Source of the DNA: an uncultured Collinsella sp.
GTDB lineage: Bacteria > Actinomycetota > Coriobacteriia > Coriobacteriales > Coriobacteriaceae
Direction of reading: 5' to 3'
DNA: 18,119 bases
Assembly: GCA_900754445.1 (NCBI GenBank)
Contig: CAAECW010000055.1
Span: 1 to 18,119 of the forward strand
Under the pieces are notes generated by a model that had not been told where the DNA came from, ran no database searches, and saw only the letters and a program-made list of their open reading frames with translations. Of the stretch, positions 1 to 7,133 are shown in pieces; positions within the stretch are counted from its first letter, which is position 1, and every line of letters starts with the position of its first letter. Made by a program: the position numbers and the translations under genes.

Positions 1-446
1 AGACTATCGCCAACTTGTGGCCGGGCTTGGCGTACGAGCGCCTGGACGGCCTGCGCGAGTGGTTCTTTGGCGACTTTGAGGCCGAGCGCGTGATGCTGAT
101 GCCCGAGCGCCCGTGGCGCGACTTCTATTGCCAGTTTGGCGGCGAGGGCCAGATGCAGGTGCGCGAGCGCATGGTGGCGACGTTGACCGAGCTTATGCAG
201 CGTCCGGACCATACGTGCGTGCTCGCGGTAAGCCACGGCTCGGCTATCAAGGAGTTCATGGACCACGTGAAGGGTGCGGCGGCCGACGAGCGCGATCGCG
301 TTCCAGGCAACTGCGCGGTGCTGCACTTTGCGTTTGACGATGCGACGGATACGTTTGAACTGGTTGAGATCTTTACGCAGGAAGACTACGCGCGCGAGCT
401 GGGGCTTGAGCCGCTCGTGGCGGCAGCAGGCCCGCAGCGCGGATAG
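1..446 (+). CDS. Histidine phosphatase family protein (phosphoglycerate mutase-like), 5' end missing
   Basis: This is the C-terminal part of a histidine phosphatase superfamily enzyme. The frame is open to the left edge, so the N-terminus, including the RHG motif that holds the phosphorylated histidine, lies outside the window. The visible part has the usual order. A segment LREWFFGDFE corresponds to the region with the acid/base glutamate in this family. About 50 residues later comes VSHGSAIKEF, holding the second catalytic histidine (codon 234-236). A PGNCAVLHF strand follows. Such enzymes remove phosphate from small metabolites in the cytoplasm (alpha-ribazole phosphate, phosphoglycerates, and in some lineages phosphoserine). 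The substrate cannot be read from this fragment. The gene ends with TAG and converges on the DUF1015 gene across a strong terminator. Family assignment is firm; specific function is unknown. Confidence 0.85.
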   Translation, partial: TIANLWPGLAYERLDGLREWFFGDFEAERVMLMPERPWRDFYCQFGGEGQMQVRERMVATLTELMQRPDHTCVLAVSHGSAIKEFMDHVKGAAADERDRVPGNCAVLHFAFDDATDTFELVEIFTQEDYARELGLEPLVAAAGPQRG

Positions 447-492
447 CGCGGGCGTGGCGATGTGGATCGCCGACATCATTGCTCGATGTGAA

Positions 493-537
493 AGGGGCAG
501 GGATGCATGCGCATGTATCCCCGTCCCTTGTTTGTTG
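493..537. terminator. Bidirectional intrinsic terminator between convergent genes
   Basis: Two 17-nt arms (493-509 and 512-528) form a hairpin with a 2-nt loop, one A-C mismatch and two G-T wobbles. On the plus strand it is followed by TGTTTGTT, on the minus strand by TTTCAC. It lies 46 nt after the phosphatase stop and 45 nt past the stop of the minus-strand DUF1015 gene, so it can end transcription from both sides. The rest of 447-573 holds nothing else I can recognise. Confidence 0.75.
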
Positions 538-573
538 AGCTATCGAGTCTTTGTGCTGGGCGTTTAGACTCTG

Positions 574-1263
574 TTAGAACCGTGCGATCTGGTGGGTGGG
601 CAAACCCGTCGGAACCTGCGGTGCGCCGCCGGCGACCTGCGCGGCGGGGAATAACGCGGCAACGGTAAAGTTGAACGGTTCTTTGCCGGTGTACGTTCCG
701 GAGGCACGGGCCTCATCGGCCAGCAGCTGCGATGCCCCTACTAGCGCGGCAGCGTAGGCGGGGTCGTCGGCCAGTGTCGGCTCGGGTGCTTGGTCGAGCA
801 TGGCGCGGATGGCCCCGACGGCGTCCTCGCGCTTGACCTCCCATACGCGATGCGTGATGCCCGCGGGGTCGGTGACGGCGTAGAGCGAGGCGCCCTCTTT
901 GGCGGCGCCGAGGATGATATCCATGACGGGTGAGGCTTCGTAGGCGAGCGACACGGGGCGCGGCTGCACCTTGAGCTCGGCGATCGCGCGCGCAGCGGCG
1001 AGTGCGTCAACGTTCTCGGCGGCAGCCTCGTCGCTGCCCGTCAGCACGTTAACCGGGCAAATCGCCACGACACCCGTCACGCGACCCGGCTCGCCCGAGC
1101 ATTCGTACACGTAATACGCCGCGCCTGGATCCTTGAGCATCAGGCCGTCGGCGATGGCGCCGCGCAGGGCGTCGTTGCCGCTCAGGATACCGCCCATCTG
1201 CGGCAGCGCTTCGAGTACACGATCCTGAGCTGGGCGGATGCAGGGAAACGGAAGTGCTTTCAT
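574..1263 (-). CDS. Short, divergent DUF1015 family protein
   Basis: This 229-aa protein has no obvious signal peptide or membrane segment. It follows the DUF1015 plan: an N-terminal KALPFPCIRPAQD stretch, a YYVYE strand leading into TGVVA, a PVSLAYE strand, an ITHRVWEV strand, and a late FTVAALFPAAQV stretch. DUF1015 proteins are usually about 400 aa, so this one is much shorter. The column that normally reads ADGHHR seems to read ADDPAYAAAL here, so the most conserved family motif is lost. The ATG at 1261-1263 follows an AGGA box by 7 nt. The gene lies 39 nt downstream of the M20 peptidase on the same strand, so they are probably co-transcribed. DUF1015 genes are often found beside serA and serC, which also lie close by here. 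The biochemical function of the family is not established to my knowledge. The assignment rests on pattern resemblance. Confidence 0.65.
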   Translation of the reverse strand: MKALPFPCIRPAQDRVLEALPQMGGILSGNDALRGAIADGLMLKDPGAAYYVYECSGEPGRVTGVVAICPVNVLTGSDEAAAENVDALAAARAIAELKVQPRPVSLAYEASPVMDIILGAAKEGASLYAVTDPAGITHRVWEVKREDAVGAIRAMLDQAPEPTLADDPAYAAALVGASQLLADEARASGTYTGKEPFNFTVAALFPAAQVAGGAPQVPTGLPTHQIARF

Positions 1264-1302
1264 GGACGGTCCTAACGTGCGAGTCGGTTTGTTCGCGGCT
1301 TA

Positions 1303-2523
1303 TTATGCCCCAACTTGGCCGCTCGCGTCCCAGAGCACGTTATCGGCGAGCGTGGTCAGCACGTTTTGGCAGCGAACGATATCGGCGCGGGGCACATACT
1401 CGTTGGGCTTGTGCGCGAGCGCGAGCGAGCCGGGGCCGTAACTCATGCAATTTCGGTTACCTGTCTTGCCGGCAATGACGGCGGTGTCGGTGTAGCCGGT
1501 AAAGAAGCCGACGGTCGTGTCCGCGCCCGTTACGCTGTCGGCGGCATGTTTGAGTGCCGCCAGAAGGGGAGAGCCCGGGTCGCGCTCGATGGCGGGGCGG
1601 TCGCCTGTCACGGTATAGCTGCCGTGGCAACCGGGAACCGCGGCTTCGGCGACGTCGATGGCCTGCTCTACCATGTGCGTCGCGGCGGCCGTATCAGTCG
1701 GCGGGGTCAGGCGCATATCGACCCAGACCTTGGCATGGTCGGGCACGACATAGGGGCGATAGCCGCCCTCAATCTGACCAAATGTAATGGTCGATGGCCC
1801 CAGCTCATCATGCGGGGGCAACGCCGAAAACGCGCGACGAAGCGAGCATACGACCTCGGCCATGGCAGCGACGGCGTCGGCGCCCTTCCAAGGCTGGCTC
1901 GCATGTGCCGTCACGCCGGTCATCTCAATCTCGAACCATGTGCGTCCCTTGTGCGCCACCTGAATCTGTCCATCGGTGGGCTCGGTGTCCAGTACCCATT
2001 CGCGCGAGCCGACCCAGCCGGCGTCGATGGCCGCCTCGGAGCCGCGCATAAAGTCTTCCTCGTCGACCGAGCAGATGAGCGAAAAGCCGCGGCGGGGCAG
2101 CGCGCCATTCGCCGCCACGCGCTCGAGCGTATGGACCAGTGCGGCAATGGCGCAGGCCAGGCCACCCTTCATATCGCAGGCACCGCGGCCATAGAGTTTA
2201 TCGTCACGCACGATTGCTCCGAGCGGCGGAATGCCTGCGTCCCAGCCGTCGCCCAAGGTGACGGTATCCATGTGGCAGATGTAGACGAGCCGTGGCTCGT
2301 CGCTCAAACCGGGCACGGTGACCATGAGGTTGCGGCGTCCGGGGAGCACCTCGATCTCCTCGACCCGCATAGCATCGAGTGCCGGGTGGTTCAACCGTGC
2401 CAGCCGTTCCTCAACCAGCGCTTTGATATACCGCTCAATTTCATCCTCATACGCGCCTGGGTCTGAGCTGTCGATCCGCACAAGCTCCTGCGCGAGCCGC
2501 CAGGCAAAGTCCTTGTCAACCAT
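1303..2523 (-). CDS. M20 family metallopeptidase (ArgE/DapE/ACY1-like)
   Basis: A cytoplasmic zinc-dependent amidohydrolase or peptidase of 406 aa, the normal length for the family. The metal ligands and catalytic residues are in order: CHMD (H84, D86), GRGACDMKGG (D117), VDEED (catalytic E155 and ligand E156), a DTEP segment near 179-182, and LAHKPNEY (H371). The dimerisation domain carries GVTAHASQP (H207). The active site therefore looks complete. M20 enzymes cleave N-acyl amino acids, succinyl-diaminopimelate or small peptides; which of these applies cannot be decided here. I chose the ATG at 2521-2523 because GAGG sits 6 nt upstream of it on the minus strand. A TTG 30 nt further upstream is in frame but has no comparable site. 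It is followed by the DUF1015 gene after 39 nt. Confidence 0.9.
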   Translation of the reverse strand: MVDKDFAWRLAQELVRIDSSDPGAYEDEIERYIKALVEERLARLNHPALDAMRVEEIEVLPGRRNLMVTVPGLSDEPRLVYICHMDTVTLGDGWDAGIPPLGAIVRDDKLYGRGACDMKGGLACAIAALVHTLERVAANGALPRRGFSLICSVDEEDFMRGSEAAIDAGWVGSREWVLDTEPTDGQIQVAHKGRTWFEIEMTGVTAHASQPWKGADAVAAMAEVVCSLRRAFSALPPHDELGPSTITFGQIEGGYRPYVVPDHAKVWVDMRLTPPTDTAAATHMVEQAIDVAEAAVPGCHGSYTVTGDRPAIERDPGSPLLAALKHAADSVTGADTTVGFFTGYTDTAVIAGKTGNRNCMSYGPGSLALAHKPNEYVPRADIVRCQNVLTTLADNVLWDASGQVGA

Positions 2524-2677
2524 ATGCAACCTCACAATCAGTCTGCTTTCCAAACCGATTGTAAGCCTCCTAAGAGATCTGTGACGCGCGCGTAGCAGTA
2601 GCTACCGTTCGCAGGCCGAGCCAGCGCGTTTGCCGTCCGTGCGGGTTCACAGACGGCGCAGTGGGTACGTAGCCTCT

Positions 2678-3727
2678 ATGGACGACATGCTGTGCGACAT
2701 ATCTGCCTTTCGGTATCACCGGATACCTCCACAGGTCTTGGCGATAATGCCGGACCTGCCCGATTCTGCGGACGATCCGCGCAGGGAGCGCCTTTGCGAG
2801 CATCCGCTCGTCAAGCATTTCCTGGGCATCCCGTTACACGCTTTGGCGCAGGGCAGCTGCGGACGTAAGGGTGATCGCATTGTCAGGCATGTTTGGAACG
2901 GGGAGAGGCCGTTTGGCTCCGTGCGACAGACAGAGTTTGGCCTCGATGTCGCGTCCCCGCTCTTTACCCTGTTGACCCTGGCTTCCTCGGTCTCAAACGA
3001 GCGTCTAATCATGTGCATGTATGAGATGTGCGGCACCTTTGCCGTGTGCAAGATTGCGCCTCAGGTAAAGTCGGCACTTGTGCAGGCATATGGGGGCCGG
3101 TGGGGCGACGCGCGGTCGGGCTGGGAAAACGTAAAGGATGCCTCGGGGAATCCAACGGACTTGTGGAAACGACCTCCCTTGATTGAGCTCTCTGAGCTTG
3201 CAGAGTACGTCGATAAGATCCGGGGGCTCCGCGGCGCTAAATCGTTCACACGTGCCGCGAAATGCATTACAGGGATGGCGGCATCGCCGCTCGAGGTCCA
3301 GGCATCGATGCTGTTTGGTCTTTCGAGGTTACGCGGCGGCGAAGGGCTGCGCCTTACCAATAACGTTGAGATTCGTATGACGCGCGGCGCCCGCCTGATT
3401 TCGGGGCTCGATAGGCGCTATGCCGATATTCTGCTGGCAAATAAGGACGGCAGCCGAGAGTGCCTTGTTGAATGCCAGGGTAAAGCCATACACGGATCCA
3501 TAGAATCCAAGATTTCGGACTCCGATCGAACGACGGCGCTGCAAGCGATGGGATACCCCGTCGTTCTGATGACCTATGGTCAGCTGGCCGACCCCGATGC
3601 CTTCCGCGTGGTGATGGAGCTCATCACGTCCTATCTCGATGTGCCGCTGAAAGACAAGACGCCGCGGCAGCAGGAGCTTGAACGGCGGCTTCGTGAGAAG
3701 ATTTTTATCGATTGGGCGGGAATGTAG
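2678..3727 (+). CDS. Hypothetical protein with C-terminal DUF559/Vsr-like nuclease fold
   Basis: A 349-aa protein with an N-terminal CDISAFRYHRIPP segment and a C-terminal half resembling the DUF559/Vsr restriction-endonuclease-like fold. The visible elements are a SPLE motif, a GGEGL turn, a strand with D250 (YADILLA), and a strand with E265 (LVECQGKAIH, ending at H272). Further on are a DSDRTTALQAMGY helix and the strand PVVLMTYGQL. In related proteins the second strand usually carries an acidic residue followed by a histidine, as here. I recall families of such stand-alone proteins in Coriobacteriia, without known function; this is memory, not a search. A DNA-cleaving or DNA-binding role is an inference from the fold. 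The ATG at 2678 is preferred, although the ribosome-binding site is weak. A TTG at 2630 would add 16 basic, poorly family-like residues. The gene stands alone, divergent from the peptidase and convergent with serA. Confidence 0.7.
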   Translation: MDDMLCDISAFRYHRIPPQVLAIMPDLPDSADDPRRERLCEHPLVKHFLGIPLHALAQGSCGRKGDRIVRHVWNGERPFGSVRQTEFGLDVASPLFTLLTLASSVSNERLIMCMYEMCGTFAVCKIAPQVKSALVQAYGGRWGDARSGWENVKDASGNPTDLWKRPPLIELSELAEYVDKIRGLRGAKSFTRAAKCITGMAASPLEVQASMLFGLSRLRGGEGLRLTNNVEIRMTRGARLISGLDRRYADILLANKDGSRECLVECQGKAIHGSIESKISDSDRTTALQAMGYPVVLMTYGQLADPDAFRVVMELITSYLDVPLKDKTPRQQELERRLREKIFIDWAGM

Positions 3728-4000
3728 TCGTGCAGGTGGAAAACGGTCGCGCGAGCTAGAGTTTTGGGCACGAAAAAGGCTTCAGGTTCGCCTTAGAAGG
3801 GCATAAAAATGCTATCCAGAACAAGTTGTTTCGGAAAATCGATAGTCAACTTGGATGTGGTATATAGAGATCGATTATTACCTACTAAAGCCCCTGATAA
3901 AGGTGTTTATCAAAGCGGGTGCGCTCAGTGATTTGGGTGGGACTGTCGATTATCCGAAAAAACTTATTCGGGGTAGCACTTTTCAAGCCGCCGGGAGCAC
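3728..4000. other. AT-rich intergenic gap without a convincing gene
   Basis: This 270-nt gap separates convergent genes (the DUF559-like gene and serA). From about 3790 to 3960 it is clearly more AT-rich than either flank. It holds short inverted repeats, the best at 3895-3912 (listed separately), and a weaker AAGGC/GCCTT pair near 3768-3795. No ORF with a ribosome-binding site and protein-like composition was found. It may be a remnant of acquired DNA or the trailer of the upstream gene. Confidence 0.5.
3895..3912. repeat. Perfect 7-bp inverted repeat with 4-nt loop
   Basis: TGATAAA and TTTATCA flank a GGTG loop. C-rich sequence lies before it and G-rich sequence after it, so a longer imperfect stem is possible. 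It is about 170 nt past the stop of the DUF559-like gene and has no T-run, so it is a weak terminator candidate or an operator-like palindrome. Confidence 0.45.
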
Positions 4001-4038
4001 AAAATTCGCCCCCCGTTTCGTGAAAACGGGGGGCGAAT
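4001..4038 (-). terminator. Intrinsic terminator of the serC-serA operon
   Basis: Perfect 15-bp inverted repeat (4004-4018 and 4024-4038) with a 5-nt loop and a C6/G6 core. Read on the minus strand, the stem ends in GAAT and runs into TTTTGTG, a textbook Rho-independent terminator 38 nt after the serA stop. It also forms a hairpin on the plus strand but lacks a T-run there. Confidence 0.88.
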
Positions 4039-4075
4039 GGGCTTCATGGCCTGTCTAGCAGGCTTGGCGCCGTCG

Positions 4076-5239
4076 CTATTTGATCACGCGCACGCGATAC
4101 ATCGACGGAATCTGCTTGAGCGCCTCGATGGTGCTGCTGTCCAGGTGCTCGTCGGTGTCGAACATGGTGTAGGCGTTCTCGCCAGCGGACTCGTTGGTCA
4201 TACGCTGCACGTTGGCGTTGTCCTTGGCGAGAATGGCCGTGATCTGGCCGATCATGTTGGGCACGTTTGCGTGCAGGCAGGCGATGCGGCTCGCGGCGCG
4301 CGCCTTGCCCATGCTGCAGGCGGGGTAGTTGACGCTGTGCGCGATGTTGCCGTTCTCCAGGTAATCCTTGAGCTCGCTAATGGCCATATCGGCGCAGTTG
4401 GCCTCGGCCTCGCCAGTGCCGGCGCCCGAGTGCGTGGTGATAAACGTGTTGGGCATCTTGACGGTCTTGGGCGTGGCAAAGTCGCAGCTAAACCAGCTCA
4501 GCTTGCCCTCGCGCAGGGCAGCGTCGACGGCGTCCTCGTCAATGATGGTTTCGCGCGCGTAGTTGATGAGGACGGCGTTGGGTGCCAGCAGGTTGATCTG
4601 CTCGGTGCTGATCATGCCGATGGTGTCGGCCTTGCTGGGCACGTGCACGGTGAGGTAGTCGCAGCCGCGGCACAGATCCTCGAGCGTGCCCACGCGCTGT
4701 ACCTCGCGGCTCAGCACCCACGCGTGCTCGACGGAAATGAACGGGTCGTAGCCGTAGACGTCCATGCCCAGATCGACGCAGGCGTTGGCGACCTTGGAGC
4801 CCACGTTGCCCAGGCCGATGACGCCGATGCGTTTGCCCTTGAGTTCGCGGCCCACAAAGGCCTTCTTGGCTTTCTCGGCATCGACCTGGATCTCGGGGTC
4901 GTCGGCGTTGTCGCGCACCCATTTCATCGACTGCACCACGCCGCGGCTCGAGAGCACCAGCATACCCAGGACGAGCTCCTTGACGGCGTTGCTGTTGGCG
5001 CCGGGGGAGTTAAAGACGACGACGCCCTTTTTGGCGTACTCCTCGACGGGGATGTTGTTGACGCCGGCGCCGCAGCGGGCGATGGCGCGGATGCCCTCGG
5101 GCAGCTCGTAGCCGTGCAGGTCGGTGGAGCGCATCAGGATGGCGTCGGCCTCCTCGGCGGTGCCCACAAACTCGTAGCCCTCGCCAAACTCGACCTTGCC
5201 GTCTTTAGTGATGTCGTCGATGGTTTTGATCTTGCGCAT
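4076..5239 (-). CDS. serA: D-3-phosphoglycerate dehydrogenase with C-terminal ACT domain
   Basis: Catalyses the NAD-dependent oxidation of 3-phosphoglycerate to 3-phosphohydroxypyruvate, the first step of serine synthesis. The 387-aa protein has a split substrate-binding domain with RCGAGVNNI (55-63) and FNSPGANSNAVKE (76-88). The Rossmann domain carries GLGNVG (142-147). The catalytic arginine lies in NYARE (R229) and the catalytic histidine in TTHSGAG (H270). An ACT domain runs from about residue 318 to the end and may bind serine for feedback control. One oddity is that the glutamate usually found between R and H appears replaced, since that stretch reads CDFATPKTV (252-260). The start ATG follows AAGGAG by 6 nt. 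It lies 69 nt downstream of serC in the same operon and is followed by a strong terminator. Confidence 0.93.
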   Translation of the reverse strand: MRKIKTIDDITKDGKVEFGEGYEFVGTAEEADAILMRSTDLHGYELPEGIRAIARCGAGVNNIPVEEYAKKGVVVFNSPGANSNAVKELVLGMLVLSSRGVVQSMKWVRDNADDPEIQVDAEKAKKAFVGRELKGKRIGVIGLGNVGSKVANACVDLGMDVYGYDPFISVEHAWVLSREVQRVGTLEDLCRGCDYLTVHVPSKADTIGMISTEQINLLAPNAVLINYARETIIDEDAVDAALREGKLSWFSCDFATPKTVKMPNTFITTHSGAGTGEAEANCADMAISELKDYLENGNIAHSVNYPACSMGKARAASRIACLHANVPNMIGQITAILAKDNANVQRMTNESAGENAYTMFDTDEHLDSSTIEALKQIPSMYRVRVIK

Positions 5240-5292
5240 GAAAAACTCCTTAGCAGGTTTGGTTTAAACAGGTGGTTTGAAGTGGCTGATCG

Positions 5293-5308
5293 GCCCGCGC
5301 GGTGCGGG

Positions 5309-5309
<1 letters not shown>
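5293..5309 (-). repeat. Stem-loop directly after the serC stop codon
   Basis: GCCCGC and GCGGGC form a perfect 6-bp GC-only stem around a 5-nt loop. The hairpin shares its first base with the serC stop codon and lies in the 69-nt serC-serA gap. There is no T-run, so it probably stabilises or processes the mRNA, or attenuates transcription, rather than ending it. Confidence 0.45.
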
Positions 5310-6433
<1,124 letters not shown>

Positions 6434-6472
6434 CTTCTAGTTCCCCCTCGTAGTCGTTTGGACGTTCGGGAT

Positions 6473-6481
6473 ACTTTAGCA
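6473..6481 (-). promoter_or_regulatory. Putative extended -10 promoter element of serC
   Basis: On the minus strand the bases read TGC-TAAAGT, an extended -10 element about 40 nt upstream of the serC ATG. No good -35 box sits at the proper distance, so this is a weak, composition-based call. Confidence 0.3.
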
Positions 6482-6569
6482 CAGTGGAGCGCCAGGCGCG
6501 ACCGCATCACGGTAAAACTCGACTGCGCCGCTATGATTTACAGGATGGTTACATGGGGGAGGGGTGACT

Positions 6570-6752
6570 TTACCTGATGGCTCGCATCCGATCTGCCTCT
6601 GCTTTTGCTTGTTTCCATGGTCGAATGCGGCCGTTGGCGAGGTCGTCGTAGCCGCGAGCGATGGAGTGCTGGGCAGCCATATGAGCTTCGTGGTGGTTGT
6701 CAATTACCGAGCCAGAAGTGTTTTGCAAGAATGGAACTTTTTCAATTGGCAT
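6570..6752 (-). CDS. Small protein with antitoxin-like tail (tentative)
   Basis: This 60-aa ORF starts with an ATG preceded by AGGGGGG at about 6 nt, an unusually good ribosome-binding site for a chance ORF. The second half, SIARGYDDLANGRIRP followed by a charged helix, resembles C-terminal tails of small type II antitoxins (Phd/YefM or RelB/DinJ type). I see no N-terminal DNA-binding domain and no neighbouring toxin gene on either strand. It may be a truncated or orphan antitoxin left from a toxin-antitoxin pair at the edge of the defence island, or a lineage-specific small protein. It lies upstream of serC on the same strand with 136 nt between. Confidence 0.35.
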   Translation of the reverse strand: MPIEKVPFLQNTSGSVIDNHHEAHMAAQHSIARGYDDLANGRIRPWKQAKAEADRMRAIR

Positions 6753-7133
6753 GCAGAGCCCCCCTGTATTGCTTTCCCATTCAATCTATATCGATGATAG
6801 CGTGCGGGCGCCTTACAGGGTTGGGGCAAAGCGATGGGCGGTAGGAAAACTTGGACCTCCGGCCGGCTGGTCCGTGCATCTATGTTCACAATTGAATCAT
6901 TTTGGCGGTGGTTTTGTTGCGCAATAAAGCGTGCTTGAACCATGGTCGACCTTTATAGGGGACTGTTCGCCGGGTGATAGTGACCGTCTGCAGAAACGGT
7001 TCCGTTGGACATCTTTGTTCTTCGAGTTGCGCAAGTCCCTCACGGTATGATTAAAAGCACGTCGTGTCAGACCGGTGTCAATAAAAGGTCAGAAATGGCG
7101 GCATCGAATGCAATTACGGCATAGGGGATGCTG
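6753..7133 (+). other. Leader region of the defence operon
   Basis: 380 nt with no convincing gene. A TATGAT -10-like hexamer at 7046-7051 lies about 80 nt upstream of the first defence gene, but there is no good -35 at proper spacing. Around 6983-7006 there are small overlapping inverted repeats (ACCGT/ACGGT and AACGG/CCGTT) that could be an operator; at this size they could also be chance. The region becomes progressively more AT-rich toward the operon. Confidence 0.3.

Noticed and set aside
1315..2466. 383-codon plus-strand open frame
   Set aside because: Antisense to the M20 peptidase, whose metal-binding motifs are complete. No family resemblance or ribosome-binding site on the plus strand.
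6697..6927. 76-codon plus-strand ORF upstream of the defence operon
   Set aside because: No ribosome-binding site, no family resemblance, and it overlaps the better-supported small minus-strand ORF.
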